DNA of 64,000 nt from Candidatus Segetimicrobium genomatis (lineage in GTDB: Bacteria; Sysuimicrobiota; Sysuimicrobiia; Sysuimicrobiales; Segetimicrobiaceae). The DNA lies in the NCBI GenBank assembly GCA_005882275.1, contig VBAK01000105.1:1-64000 (forward strand), given 5' to 3'. The notes below the pieces were generated by a model. That model was not told the DNA's origin, did no database searches, and was given only the letters and a program-made list of their open reading frames with translations. Positions 51,662 through 60,977 of the stretch are shown one piece after another; the first letter of the stretch is position 1, and every line of letters begins with the position of its first letter. Position numbers and translations under genes: made by a program.

Positions 51662-53263
51662 TTGAGGCGGTTGCCGATCGGCGTGCTCGCCTGCATCCTG
51701 CTGGCTTCGTGGGCCGCGGCGCCCGGGGGGCTCGCGGCCGGTTACGGGCCGCAACAGACCGTGGTCATCGCGCTGGACATCACCGACGCCGTCACGCTCG
51801 ATCCCAACCTCGCCTACGAGCTCAGCGCCACGATGGCCGACCACCAGATGTACTCGAATCTCGTGACGTTTGCCCGCGGGAACCTGACTCAGCCCAGGCC
51901 CGAGGTGGCGCAATCGTGGGACGTGAGCAAGGATGGCCGGATCTACACCTTCCACCTGAAGCGGGGGATCGTGTTCAGCAGCGGCAATTCCCTGACCGCG
52001 GACGACGTCGTCTACACGTTCCAGCGCGTGGTCAGTCTCCCCAAGGACCCCGCGGCGTGGCTGATCACCCAGATGGGGATCGACGACAAGAATGTCTCGA
52101 GCGCGGTCACCGCTCCGGATCCCTCCACGGTCGTCGTCGCGCTGCCCAAACCGTTCAGCCCGGGGGCGTTCCTCTCCATCATGGCCAACCCGGTCGCCGG
52201 GATCGTGGACAGCGCGACGGTGAAGGCGCACGTCGTGAACAACGACTGGGGCAACGGCTGGCTGACCGACCATTCGGCGGGCAGCGGCCCGTTCCAGCTC
52301 GCCCGGTGGGAGCGTCAGGTGGCGATCGAGCTGGTGGAAAACCCCCGATACAACCTCGGTCCAGCGCCGCAGGTCAAGCGGATCATCTTCCCCAACATCC
52401 TGGAGAACACCGTGCAGCGGGAAATGCTCGGCCGCGGCGACGCGGACGTCGCCTGGAACCTGTCCGCGGCCCAGCTCGCCGCCGTCAGGAGCGACCCGCG
52501 CCTGTACGTCGTCCAGACCCCGGACCTGGCGATGGAGTACCTGGGGATGGACGTGAAGAACGTGCCGGCGTTCGCCAAGGCGGAGGTCCGGCGCGCCGTC
52601 AAGTACGCGATCGACTACGACGGCATCATCAACGACCTCTTGAACGGGAACGGCACGCCGCTGCAGGGGGTGATCCCGAAGGGGTTGTTCGGGTACGAGC
52701 CGACGCTCTGGTTCAAGCACGACCCGGCCAAGGCGAAGAGCCTGCTCGCGGAAGCGGGGGTCGGCGCCGGCTTCACCGCCGAACTGCTGACCTCGACCGG
52801 ACCGGCCGCGGGCGGCATCTCCTCGGGGGACCTGGCCGCCAAGGTCAAGAACGACCTGGGAGCGGTCGGCATCACGATCAACGTCCGCCAGGTGGCCACG
52901 AGCGAGCTCCTGAAGACCTACCGCGGCCAGCAGTCCCAGATGGTGATGCTCTCCTGGTTCGTGGACTACCCCGATCCCGATGACTTTGCCAAGCCGTTCG
53001 GCGACTATACGCAGAAGTCGCTGGCCTGGCGGCTTCAATACTATAACGACCCGCTGGTGAAGCTCGTGGGGCAGGCCGCGGAGATGCAGAACACGCCCGA
53101 GCGCGGGGCGATCTACACGAAGGTCAACGAAACGATGGCCCAGGACGGTCCGTTCGCCATCCTCTACCAGCCGGTGCTCTCGCTGGCGGTGTCGAAGCGC
53201 CTGCAGAACTTCCTCTTCGACCCGGTGAACTTTATCGACTTCCTGTCGCTGACCAAGCACTAA
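51662..53263 (+). CDS. ABC transporter substrate-binding protein (SBP family 5)
   Basis: 533 residues from a TTG placed 8 bases after GGAGG; GTG codons at 51653 and 51656 are less well spaced. Signal peptide (about 1-26). The family 5 peptide/nickel-binding layout is complete: DAVTLDPNLAYEL, the YSNLVTFARGNLTQPRPEVAQSWDVSKDGRIYTFHLKRGIVFSSG core, GSGPFQLARWE, VRRAVKYAIDYDGIIN, and MVMLSWFVDYPDPDDFAKPF. The ligand may be a peptide, an opine or another small molecule. No lipobox Cys is visible. Two permease genes follow; the ATPase subunits are not in the window. Confidence 0.92.
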   Translation: MRRLPIGVLACILLASWAAAPGGLAAGYGPQQTVVIALDITDAVTLDPNLAYELSATMADHQMYSNLVTFARGNLTQPRPEVAQSWDVSKDGRIYTFHLKRGIVFSSGNSLTADDVVYTFQRVVSLPKDPAAWLITQMGIDDKNVSSAVTAPDPSTVVVALPKPFSPGAFLSIMANPVAGIVDSATVKAHVVNNDWGNGWLTDHSAGSGPFQLARWERQVAIELVENPRYNLGPAPQVKRIIFPNILENTVQREMLGRGDADVAWNLSAAQLAAVRSDPRLYVVQTPDLAMEYLGMDVKNVPAFAKAEVRRAVKYAIDYDGIINDLLNGNGTPLQGVIPKGLFGYEPTLWFKHDPAKAKSLLAEAGVGAGFTAELLTSTGPAAGGISSGDLAAKVKNDLGAVGITINVRQVATSELLKTYRGQQSQMVMLSWFVDYPDPDDFAKPFGDYTQKSLAWRLQYYNDPLVKLVGQAAEMQNTPERGAIYTKVNETMAQDGPFAILYQPVLSLAVSKRLQNFLFDPVNFIDFLSLTKH

Positions 53264-53324
53264 GGCCGGCAGGGTCGGGACGGGGGCAGGGGCGCCACCT
53301 GCCCCCGCCCCGGCTTGGTGAGCG

Positions 53325-54338
53325 ATGAACCTCCTCCGCTACGTCGCGCGCAGGGCCGGCCTGACGGTCTTCGTTATCTTCGGGATCACGTTGATCACGT
53401 TCGTGATCTCCCACGTGGTCCCGGCGGACCCCGTGGTGTCCTACCTCGGCGAGCACGCGCCGCCGGATCTGGTCGAAAAGGTGCGCCACCAGATGGGGCT
53501 CGACCGGCCGCGCCACATTCAATACCTGCTCTATCTCCGCGACCTGATCCACGGCAACCTCGGCGTCTCGATCATGGACAACCGTCCGGTGAGCCGCGAC
53601 CTGGCGCAGTACCTCCCGGCCACGGTGGAGCTCTCCACGGCCGCGATGGTCGTGGCGATCGTGATCGGGGTGCCCACCGGTATCGTCTCCGCGCTGTACA
53701 AGGACCGCTGGCCCGATCAGGTCGCGCGGGTGTTCGCCCTCGGCGGGACGTCGCTGCCGGTGTTCTATGTGGCGCTCCTGCTCCTGGGGCTCCTGTACTC
53801 CCGCCTGGGGATCCTCCCGGGACCCGGCCAGCTCGGGATTTACACGCCGCCGCCCCCGCACATCACGGGGATGGTGGCGGTCGACGCGCTGCTCTCGGGC
53901 AGCTGGGCCACCCTCGGAGACGCCCTGCAGCATCTCATCCTGCCCGCCTTCGTCCTCGGCTATTACTCGGCCGGCCTCATCACACGGATGACGCGCGGCA
54001 GCCTGCTCGAGGTCCTGCGCCAGGACTATGTGCGCACCGCCCGCGCGAAAGGGGTGGCCGAGCCGCGGGTGGTGCTGCGGCACGCCCTGCGAAACGCGCT
54101 CCTGCCGACGGTGACCGTGATTGGGCTGACCTACGGGGGCCTGCTCTCGGGCGCGGTGCTGACCGAGACCATCTTTTCCTGGCCCGGCCTGGGCCGCTAC
54201 GTCACCAACTCCATGATCAGCGTCGATATCCCGGCGGTCCTCGGCGTGACGCTGGTGATCGCGCTGATCTATTCGGCCGCCAACCTGATCGTCGACGTCC
54301 TCTACGCCTACCTGGATCCGCAGATCCGGTACACCTGA
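53325..54338 (+). CDS. ABC transporter permease (DppB/OppB type)
   Basis: 337 residues, six membrane segments. The N-terminal RYVARRAGLTVFVIFGITLITFVISHVVPADPV and the periplasmic loop are typical of the first permease of peptide transporters. The cytoplasmic EAA loop reads EVLRQDYVRTARAKGVAEPRVVLRHALRNALLP, which docks the ATPase. It starts with ATG 61 bp after the binding protein gene. The second permease follows. Confidence 0.94.
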   Translation: MNLLRYVARRAGLTVFVIFGITLITFVISHVVPADPVVSYLGEHAPPDLVEKVRHQMGLDRPRHIQYLLYLRDLIHGNLGVSIMDNRPVSRDLAQYLPATVELSTAAMVVAIVIGVPTGIVSALYKDRWPDQVARVFALGGTSLPVFYVALLLLGLLYSRLGILPGPGQLGIYTPPPPHITGMVAVDALLSGSWATLGDALQHLILPAFVLGYYSAGLITRMTRGSLLEVLRQDYVRTARAKGVAEPRVVLRHALRNALLPTVTVIGLTYGGLLSGAVLTETIFSWPGLGRYVTNSMISVDIPAVLGVTLVIALIYSAANLIVDVLYAYLDPQIRYT

Positions 54339-54380
54339 CGGCCGTTCGAGGGGCGGGCCACGGACCTTATCTGGCAGGCG

Positions 54381-55193
54381 GTGCGGAGAAGCCCGCTGAC
54401 GATGGCCGGCGGGATCATCGTCGCCGGCTTCCTCGTGATCGCGCTCGCCGGGCCGGTCCTGGCCCCCCAGGACCCGCTGGCGCAGGACCTGGGGCGGCGG
54501 CTCAGCGGTCCCACCCGCGACCATCCGTTCGGCAGGGACTCGCTGGGCAGGGACGTGTTCACCCGCGTCATCTACGGCGCGCGGATCTCCGTGGTCTCGG
54601 GAACCGCGGTGGTCCTGGCGGCGACGGCCTTCGGGATCGTGACCGGCATGCTGGCCGGGTGGAAGGGGGGCTGGTGGGACGAGACGCTGATGCGGATCAC
54701 CGACATGTTCCTGGCGTTTCCGAGCCTGATCCTGGCGATGGCGATCTCCGCCATCCTCCGCCCCAACCTCACCAATGCGCTGTTGGCCATCGCGGTCACC
54801 TCGTGGCCCGTGTACGCCCGGATCGCCCGAGGCCAGGTTCTCACGCTGCGCACGCGGGACTACGTCGAGGCGGCCCGGGCGGAGGGGGCGACCGACGCGG
54901 CGATCCTGACGCGCCACCTGATCCCCAACGCCGTGGCGCCCATCCTGGTGCAGGCCACGGTCGACATCGGCAACATCGTCCTCATCTCGGCGGGCCTGTC
55001 GTTCATCGGATTCGGCGCCCAGCCTCCCACGCCTGAGTGGGGGGTGATGGTCTCGGAGGGGCGCCGGTTCCTGATGGATCAGTGGTGGATCGCGACGTTT
55101 CCCGCGATCGCCATTCTGCTCCTGGTGCTGGGGTTCAACCTCGTCGGGGACGGGGTACGGGATCTGCTCGATCCGCGCCTGCGAAAGCTCTAG
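54381..55193 (+). CDS. ABC transporter permease (DppC/OppC type)
   Basis: 270 residues from the GTG at 54381. Standard second permease: GDPLAQDL-like QDPLAQDLGRRL, HPFGRDSLGRDVFTRVIYGARIS, and the EAA loop TRDYVEAARAEGATDAAILTRHLIPNAVAPI. The start is odd: the codons before 54381 (reading DLIWQA) fit the family N-terminus, but no ATG, GTG or TTG lies in frame between them and the upstream stop at 54336. GAGGGGCGGG at 54348-54357 is too far for the GTG. A non-standard start (ATC at 54369) is possible. Confidence 0.9.
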   Translation: MRRSPLTMAGGIIVAGFLVIALAGPVLAPQDPLAQDLGRRLSGPTRDHPFGRDSLGRDVFTRVIYGARISVVSGTAVVLAATAFGIVTGMLAGWKGGWWDETLMRITDMFLAFPSLILAMAISAILRPNLTNALLAIAVTSWPVYARIARGQVLTLRTRDYVEAARAEGATDAAILTRHLIPNAVAPILVQATVDIGNIVLISAGLSFIGFGAQPPTPEWGVMVSEGRRFLMDQWWIATFPAIAILLLVLGFNLVGDGVRDLLDPRLRKL

Positions 55194-55208
55194 CGGAGGC
55201 GCTTCGGG

Positions 55209-55571
55209 TTAGTACACGCTGTGACGCGCCAGCCGAGCGTCCTCGAGCGTCTCGTTCGCCTTGAGCCCTGCGTAGACCATGACAAAGGGGAGCAGGATGC
55301 CGCCGGAGAGCATGAGCATGAAGGTGAAGATGATGGTGTAGGTCCAGAGACCCTGGAGCAAATACCAGACCGGCCCCAGGAAGAACGCGCCCCAGTTCCA
55401 GCCGAGCTTGGGCGGGGTCGCGCGTCCGCCGAGGTCGCGCTCGACCGCGGCCCCCGGACCGTGCGCCGCCGGGACGCGCGGATAGGCCGCCACCGCCTGC
55501 GCCAGCCAGACCGCCAGCGCCAGCAGGCCGATGATTATGAGGATCAGGACGATCGTGGTCGTCGTGCCCAT
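55209..55571 (-). CDS. DUF2628-like small membrane protein
   Basis: 120 residues. An N-terminal membrane segment (TIVLILIIIGLLALAVWLAQAVAAY) is followed by PPKLGWNWGAFFLGPVWYLLQGLWTYTIIFTFMLML, the NWGAFFxGPxWYL pattern of DUF2628-type proteins, and a final hydrophobic part before YAGLKANETLEDARL. Function is not known. GAGGGGAGC precedes the ATG. It converges with the DppC-type permease and is divergent from the SDR gene. Confidence 0.75.
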   Translation of the reverse strand: MGTTTTIVLILIIIGLLALAVWLAQAVAAYPRVPAAHGPGAAVERDLGGRATPPKLGWNWGAFFLGPVWYLLQGLWTYTIIFTFMLMLSGGILLPFVMVYAGLKANETLEDARLARHSVY

Positions 55572-55755
55572 CCGCGCGCTCCCCTCGGGTGCGTGCCATG
55601 CCGGCCACGCGGTAATTCGCCGGACGAGGGCGAATCTCCTCACGGGGCGACGTCGGGGACCGGAGGGAGGCGGCCGGGGCCGGAGGCACGAGGGCAGGTC
55701 GCGGGGAGAGGCAGAGGATCGCAGGCGCAGACACGCAGACAATCGGAGGTGCGAG

Positions 55756-56538
55756 ATGGGCGATCGCGATTTTTCCGGGAAGGGCGTCCTCGTCACCGGC
55801 GCCGGCAGCGGGATCGGCCGGGGGATCGCCGCGGCCTTCACGCGGGAGGGGGCCGCGGTCGCCGTGGTGGATCTTCACCGGGACCGGACGGAGGAGACCG
55901 TCCGGGTGCTCGACGGCGGCCCGGGGCGGGCCGTTGCCGTGCCCGGGGACGTCCGCACGGCCGAGGGGGTCGATCGAATCGTCGAGGAAGCGACCCGGCG
56001 CCTCGGCCAGGTGGATGTCCTGGTCAATGACGCGGGCGTGTACCCCAACTGTCCGGTCGTCGAGATGCCCGAGGACCAGTGGGACGACGTGATGGATACC
56101 AACCTGAAAGGGACGTTCCTGATGTCCCGCGCCGTGGCGCGACGGATGATTGCCCGGGGCCAGGGCGGGCACATCGTGAACATCGCCTCGGGCGCCTACA
56201 AGTCGGCGCGCCGGGGCGCCTCGCATTACTGCGCGTCCAAAGCGGGGATCGTCATGTTCAGCAAGGTGCTTGCGCAGGAACTCGCCGAGCACCGGATCCA
56301 TGTCAACGTCGTCTCGCCGGGCCTGATCGATGTGGGGCGGCGGGCCGACGTGAACCCGGGGTACCGGGAGACGCTGATGACGACGATCCCGTGGGGGCGG
56401 ATGGGCCAGCCGTCGGAGATCGCCGCCGCGGTGCTGTTCCTGGCCTCGCCGGGCGCCGAGTACATCACCGGCACGGTGCTGGATGTGGACGGCGGCTCGA
56501 GCGCCGGCCGGTTCTTCCTGCCCTACAGCCGGGGATAG
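55756..56538 (+). CDS. SDR-family oxidoreductase
   Basis: 260 residues from the ATG behind GGAGGTG. Cofactor loop TGAGSGIG (15-22), VVDLHRD with an acidic residue after strand two (NAD preferred), active-site Ser in NIASGAY, and YCASK. The NNAG motif is changed to NDAG (VLVNDAGVYP), which may alter the proton relay. The C-terminal YITGTVLDVDGGSSAG is standard. The luciferase-like gene follows 68 bp downstream in the same direction and may share a pathway. Confidence 0.88.
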   Translation: MGDRDFSGKGVLVTGAGSGIGRGIAAAFTREGAAVAVVDLHRDRTEETVRVLDGGPGRAVAVPGDVRTAEGVDRIVEEATRRLGQVDVLVNDAGVYPNCPVVEMPEDQWDDVMDTNLKGTFLMSRAVARRMIARGQGGHIVNIASGAYKSARRGASHYCASKAGIVMFSKVLAQELAEHRIHVNVVSPGLIDVGRRADVNPGYRETLMTTIPWGRMGQPSEIAAAVLFLASPGAEYITGTVLDVDGGSSAGRFFLPYSRG

Positions 56539-56606
56539 GGGGGCAGCGCGCTCGGGCGCGGCGGCCGCCGTAGCCGGCATCGCGCGATGATGGGAGGGGG
56601 GATGGC

Positions 56607-57569
56607 ATGACCCGCATCGGGATCATGATCGAAGGGCAGGAGGGGCTGACCTGGCCCCGGTGGCGGCGCATCGCCGAGACGGTGGACACCCTGGGATTCG
56701 AGTCGCTCTGGCGGTCGGATCATCTGTTCTCGCTCTTCGACGTGCCGGACCGGCCGGGCCTCGACACCTGGGCGTCGTTGACGGCCCTGGCGATGATGAC
56801 GCGGCGGATCCGCTTCGGGCCGCTGGTGTGCCCGATCACCTTCCACCATCCGTCGCTGCTCGCGCGTCAGGCGGCGGCCGTGGATGAACTGTCCGGAGGC
56901 CGCCTGGAGCTCGGCGTCGGGGCGGGTTGGCACGATCGCGAGCACCAGGCCTTCGGGATCCCCTACCCGCCCGTGGGCGAGCGGATCCGGCGGCTGGACG
57001 AGGCCGTCCGCGTCATCAGAGCGCTCTGGCAGGACGGCCCCGCCCAATTCGCCGGACGGTTCTATCGCCTCGACGGGGCCGTCGGATGGCCGAAACCCGT
57101 TCAGCGGCCGCGAATCCCCGTGATCATCGGCGGCAAAGGGCCGCGCGTGCTGGAGGTGGTCGCCAGACACGCGGACGAATGGAACTGCGGCGGCAGCCGG
57201 CCCCCGGCCGATGTCCGCGCGAAGACGGAGATCCTGGCGGCGGCCTGCGGGAAGATCGGCCGCGACCCGAAGACGATCCGCCGGTCGTGGATGGGCGCGT
57301 TCCTGATCGGCGAGAACGGCGCGGCGCTGGAGCGGCGCGCCCGCAAGATCCAGGAGGTCCTCCCGCGGTGGCGGTCCACGCCCGCCGCCGGGCTCCCCGC
57401 CGCCCTCCGGAAGGAGGGGTGGCTGGTCGGCTCGCCCGAGGAGATCGTCGGGCAGATTCGCGACCTCAACGCGGAGGGGATGGAGCGGTACATGCTGCAG
57501 TTCTTCGATCAGGAAGACCTGGACGCGCTCCACCTGCTGGCGCGGGAGGTGGTCATGCGGGTCACCTAG
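56607..57569 (+). CDS. Luciferase-like (probably F420-dependent) oxidoreductase
   Basis: 320 residues of the bacterial luciferase-like monooxygenase superfamily. Blocks: IAETVDTLGFESLWRSDHLF, FGPLVCPITFHHPSLLARQAAAVDELSGGRLELGVGAGWHDREHQAFG, RLDEAVRVIRALW, RPRIPVIIGGKGPRVLEVVARHADEWN. The GAGWHDREHQAFG part is common in F420-dependent members, but FMN cannot be excluded. ATG at 56607 has GGGAGGGGGG upstream. It follows the SDR and precedes tRNA-Tyr. Confidence 0.88.
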   Translation: MTRIGIMIEGQEGLTWPRWRRIAETVDTLGFESLWRSDHLFSLFDVPDRPGLDTWASLTALAMMTRRIRFGPLVCPITFHHPSLLARQAAAVDELSGGRLELGVGAGWHDREHQAFGIPYPPVGERIRRLDEAVRVIRALWQDGPAQFAGRFYRLDGAVGWPKPVQRPRIPVIIGGKGPRVLEVVARHADEWNCGGSRPPADVRAKTEILAAACGKIGRDPKTIRRSWMGAFLIGENGAALERRARKIQEVLPRWRSTPAAGLPAALRKEGWLVGSPEEIVGQIRDLNAEGMERYMLQFFDQEDLDALHLLAREVVMRVT

Positions 57570-57660
57570 GCCGCGCGGAATGCACCCGGACCTCCGCGCC
57601 CGGCGCCGCGCCGGCCCGGCCCCCCGTCGCCCCCGCCTCCGTCGGCTCCGGCCCGTCTCG

Positions 57661-57689
57661 TTGACAGGGGGCGGCCGCGCTTCTAAACT
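57661..57689 (+). promoter_or_regulatory. Promoter of tRNA-Tyr
   Basis: TTGACA (57661-57666), exactly 17 bp, TAAACT (57684-57689). The predicted start is 5-6 bases before the mature tRNA. Confidence 0.85.
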
Positions 57690-57700
57690 CACAGAGGATC

Positions 57701-57787
57701 GGGGAGGTACCCAAGCGGCCAAAGGGGGCTGACTGTAGATCAGCTGGCGGAATGCCTTCAGAGGTTCGAATCCTCTCCTCCCCACCA
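57701..57787 (+). tRNA. tRNA-Tyr (GUA)
   Basis: Long class II tRNA of 87 nt. Acceptor GGGGAGG/CCTCCCC, anticodon stem-loop CTGACTGTAGATCAG with GTA, a long variable arm (CTGGCGGAATGCCTTCAG) and T arm GAGGTTCGAATCCTC. CCA is encoded. Confidence 0.95.
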
Positions 57788-57908
57788 CGCGCCCACCCGC
57801 ATCGCCCGCGCCACACCGGTTCGGTCTATCCTTCCCGCATTCGGGGCATCTACCGGGCAAGACGGAGCCCGTTCGGGCGCGTTCCGTCTACTTGGTCGTG
57901 GGCCCCGC

Positions 57909-58478
57909 GTGATGCGGCTGGCGCACTGGGTGGGGGTCTTCCTGGACGTCTCGGTCGTACACGGTCAGCACAACGGGGCGCGGTGTTTCAAGTGCCCGAA
58001 GGTCCGCCGGCAGAACGATGCGGGATGGTATTTTGTCGAACTGCAAGAATCCTGGAAGGTGGCGGGTCCCTCCCGCATGTATGTCTGCCCGGACGATTAT
58101 CTGAAATTTGCCGCGGCCGAACGGCGCCGGTGGAACCCGGTCCTCGACGGATCGGGGGAGAGCCAGGAGCAGGCACCGCCCCATGAACCCGCGAAGGATG
58201 CGGTCCAAGACGGCGCAAATCACACCGCTCCTCCTCAGGCCCCCGCCCGCACCGTCGACGAACTGGTCACGCTGCTCACGAAGCGGGGCCTTTCCGGGTG
58301 GGCGTTCCTGGTCCGCGATGTCGCCGCCGGCCGGGTCCGGCGCGTGCACCTTCGCCAGCTGCCGGCGGAGCGCGAGGTCCGGGATGCGCTGCTCGCGTAC
58401 CTGCACAGCGCAGGCGCTGTCGTCACCGTGAGCCGCCACTTCCTCCACGCCGATCAGCGCGTCCGCCAGGGCGAGTAG
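57909..58478 (+). CDS. Hypothetical protein with Cys motif
   Basis: 189 residues from GTG (ATG is the next codon). An N-terminal part (about 1-75) has GARCFKCPKVR and MYVCPDDYLKFA, three Cys that could bind a metal. A hydrophilic Pro/Ala linker (about 80-112) joins it to a C-terminal domain (TVDELVTLLTKRGLSGWAFLVRDVAAGRVRRVHLRQLPAEREVRDALLAYL). No family is recognised. No good ribosome site is visible. It lies between two tRNA genes. Confidence 0.6.
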   Translation: MMRLAHWVGVFLDVSVVHGQHNGARCFKCPKVRRQNDAGWYFVELQESWKVAGPSRMYVCPDDYLKFAAAERRRWNPVLDGSGESQEQAPPHEPAKDAVQDGANHTAPPQAPARTVDELVTLLTKRGLSGWAFLVRDVAAGRVRRVHLRQLPAEREVRDALLAYLHSAGAVVTVSRHFLHADQRVRQGE

Positions 58479-58605
58479 GCGAGTGGAGTCGGCGAGTCGA
58501 TGATGGCGTAAGCCCACCGAGGCAACGCCGCACAAAGAGGGCCTCCGCGGTCAGTCCGCGGGGGTCTTGCCGTTCTCCCCCGATGTGGGAAAACGCCTCG
58601 CATCC

Positions 58606-58614
58606 TGCTATAGT
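58606..58614 (+). promoter_or_regulatory. Extended -10 promoter of tRNA-Gly
   Basis: TGC followed by TATAGT (58609-58614). The predicted start near 58621 is about 17 bases before the mature tRNA. Confidence 0.6.
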
Positions 58615-58637
58615 AGTGGCCAACCATGCGCCCTCGG

Positions 58638-58711
58638 GCGGGAGTAGCTCAATGGTAGAGTGCCAGCCTTCCAAGCTGGCGATGTGGGTTCGATTCCCAT
58701 CTCCCGCTCCA
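58638..58711 (+). tRNA. tRNA-Gly (UCC)
   Basis: Acceptor GCGGGAG/CTCCCGC, D arm TAGCTCAATGGTAGAG, anticodon stem GCCAGC-CTTCCAA-GCTGGC with TCC, T arm GTGGGTTCGATTCCCAT, encoded CCA. Discriminator T. Confidence 0.95.
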
Positions 58712-58784
58712 CCTTTCCCACCGTGTTGCCCGCGGCGTTGAGCCGAGCCATCCGACCCGCTCCATCGTAAACCGGAGTCACACC

Positions 58785-59645
58785 GTGACCGCGAAGGTTC
58801 TCGACGGCCGAGCCCTGGCGCAGGCGCGATCCCGGGAACTCGCCGGGCAGGTCGCGGCGTTCACGGCCCGGCATCGGGTGGCGCCCGGCCTCGCGGCGGT
58901 GCTCGTGGGGGGCGATCCCGCATCGAAGATGTACGTCGACAGCAAGGCGCGGGCGGCGGGCAGGGTGGGGATCCGCTCGGAGACGTTCCACCTGGCCGGC
59001 GACACGACCGCCGGCGACTACCTCGCCCTCATCGACGACCTCAACCGCCGCGACGACGTCCACGGGATCCTCCCGCAATTGCCGCTGCCCCCGCAGATCG
59101 ACCCGCAGGCGGTCTTCGAGCGGATCGATCCGGAGAAGGACGTGGACGGGTTGAGCCCGGCCAACGCCGGACGGCTCGCGCTCGGGCGCCCCCGATTGAT
59201 CCCCGCCACCCCCCTCGGGATCCTCGTCCTGATCGAGCACGCCGGGGCGTCTGTGGAGGGCGCCGAGGCGGTCATCGTGGGGCGGAGCAATATCGTCGGC
59301 AGGCCGACGGCGCTGCTGCTGCTCGCCCGGAACGCGACGGTGACGATCTGCCACTCCCGGACCGCGGACCTGGGGGCGCACACCCGGCGGGCGGGGATCC
59401 TCGTCAGCGCGGTGGGGGAGCCCCGGTTGATCCGGCGGGAGATGGTCCGCCCCGGAGCCGTCGTGATCGATGTCGGCAACAGCCACGCCGGCGGGAAACT
59501 CGTGGGGGACGTCGACTTCGAGGCCGTGAAGGAGGTCGCGGCCGCGATCACGCCGGTGCCGGGAGGCGTGGGACCCATGACGATCGCCATGCTGCTGGAA
59601 AATACCCTGGCCGCCGCGCGGCTCCAGGCGGAGGGCCGGCCGTGA
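58785..59645 (+). CDS. folD: Methylene-THF dehydrogenase / methenyl-THF cyclohydrolase
   Basis: 286 residues. Interconverts methylene-, methenyl- and formyl-tetrahydrofolate. The active site Tyr/Lys pair is in SKMYVDSKARA. GILPQLPLPPQID, KDVDGLSPANAG, the cofactor loop VGRSNIVGRPTALLLLARNATVTICHSRT and ITPVPGGVGPMTIAMLLENT are all present. The GTG start follows tRNA-Gly by 74 bp, and the stop overlaps the folC start (GTGA). Together they form a second folate operon, separate from folP-folB-folK. Confidence 0.95.
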   Translation: MTAKVLDGRALAQARSRELAGQVAAFTARHRVAPGLAAVLVGGDPASKMYVDSKARAAGRVGIRSETFHLAGDTTAGDYLALIDDLNRRDDVHGILPQLPLPPQIDPQAVFERIDPEKDVDGLSPANAGRLALGRPRLIPATPLGILVLIEHAGASVEGAEAVIVGRSNIVGRPTALLLLARNATVTICHSRTADLGAHTRRAGILVSAVGEPRLIRREMVRPGAVVIDVGNSHAGGKLVGDVDFEAVKEVAAAITPVPGGVGPMTIAMLLENTLAAARLQAEGRP

Positions 59646-60973
59646 CCTACGCCGCGGCGCTGGCCTTCCTCGACAGCCTGATCGCGGCGGACCGCCCGAG
59701 ACCGCCGTACAGCGAGGTCAAGCTGGCGCGGATGCGCCACCTCCTCGGGCTGGTCGGCGATCCCCACCGGCGGGTGAAGAGCGTGCTGGTCGCGGGGACC
59801 AAGGGCAAGGGCTCGACCGCGGTGATGATCGCCGGCATGCTGCGCGCGCAGGGGCTGCGGGCCGGGCTGACGGTGAAGCCGCACCTCGTGGAGTACCGGG
59901 AGCGCATCCAGATCAACGGCCAGATGATCCCGCAGGCGGAGCTGGCCGCGCTGGTCGAGATCCTCCGGCCCGCCGTCGACCGGCTGTCGGGGCTGCCGTC
60001 GGGGGCGCCCACCTATGTGGAGGCCACGGTGGCGCTCGCGCTGCTGCACTTCGTTCGCCGCGAGGTCGATCTCGCCGTCGTCGAGGTGGGGATCGGCGGC
60101 CGCCTCGACGCGACCAATGTCCTCGACCCGCTGGTCTCGGTCATCACGCCGATCAGCTACGATCACATGGAGATCCTCGGCGAGACGCTCACGGAGATCG
60201 CCTCGGAAAAGGCCGGCATCATCCGTCCGGGGGGCCGCGTCGTCTCGGCGCCGCAGCCCGAGGAGGCCGCCGCGACGATCGAGCGGGTGTGCCGGGCGCA
60301 GCAGGCCCGGCTCGTCCAGGTGGGGCGCGAGGTCGAGGTGCGGGCCACCGCGTCCACGCTCACCGGGGTGCAGGCGACCGTGCGGGGGCTGCGGGCCGCC
60401 TATCCGATCACCGTCCCGCTGCTGGGGCGCCATCAGGCGACCAACGCGGGGACCGCCATCGCCGCCGTCGAGGCGCTGGCGGAATGCGGGATCACGGTCG
60501 CGCCCGACGCGGTGCGGAGGGGGATCGAGGCGGTGCGGTGGCCCGCGCGCATCGAGGTGATCGACTCGCGGCCGCTCACCATCATCGATGTCGGCCACAA
60601 CCCCGCCTCGATGGCCGCGCTGCGCGAGACCCTGCGGGAGCTCCTGGGCGGCCGGCGCCTGGTGCTGGTGTTCGGGATGCTGGCCACAAAGGACTACCGG
60701 TCGGTCACCGCGCTGATCGCCCCGATGGCGGACGTGGTCGTCACGACCACGCCCCACAACCCTCACGCGCTGTCCGCTGAGGCGCTGGCCGAGGAGGTCC
60801 GCACATACGCGCCCACGGTCATCGCCGTGCCCGACCTGCTCCCGGCCGTCGAGCGCGCGCAGACGCTCGCCGCCCCCGAGGACGTGCTCGTCATCACCGG
60901 CTCATTTTATCTCGTGGGCGAGGCCCGGGAGTGGCTCCGCCGGAGGAAGCCCGCGGCGCCGGCGAGAACGTAG
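59642..60973 (+). CDS. folC: Dihydrofolate/folylpolyglutamate synthase
   Basis: 443 residues, Mur-ligase fold. Adds glutamate to folates and probably to dihydropteroate. Walker-type loop GTKGKGSTA (about 52-60), KPHLVEYRERIQING, VVEVGIGGRLDATNV, ITPISYDHMEILG, and the C-terminal IIDVGHNPASM with VFGMLATKDY. The start GTG overlaps folD. Length is normal. lysK starts four bases after its stop, so the operon continues. Confidence 0.94.
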   Translation: MTYAAALAFLDSLIAADRPRPPYSEVKLARMRHLLGLVGDPHRRVKSVLVAGTKGKGSTAVMIAGMLRAQGLRAGLTVKPHLVEYRERIQINGQMIPQAELAALVEILRPAVDRLSGLPSGAPTYVEATVALALLHFVRREVDLAVVEVGIGGRLDATNVLDPLVSVITPISYDHMEILGETLTEIASEKAGIIRPGGRVVSAPQPEEAAATIERVCRAQQARLVQVGREVEVRATASTLTGVQATVRGLRAAYPITVPLLGRHQATNAGTAIAAVEALAECGITVAPDAVRRGIEAVRWPARIEVIDSRPLTIIDVGHNPASMAALRETLRELLGGRRLVLVFGMLATKDYRSVTALIAPMADVVVTTTPHNPHALSAEALAEEVRTYAPTVIAVPDLLPAVERAQTLAAPEDVLVITGSFYLVGEAREWLRRRKPAAPART

Positions 60974-60977
60974 GGCC

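Noticed and set aside
57752-58186. Protein-coding frame starting inside tRNA-Tyr
   Set aside because: It reads through the tRNA and then shadows the hypothetical gene at 57909; no ribosome site.
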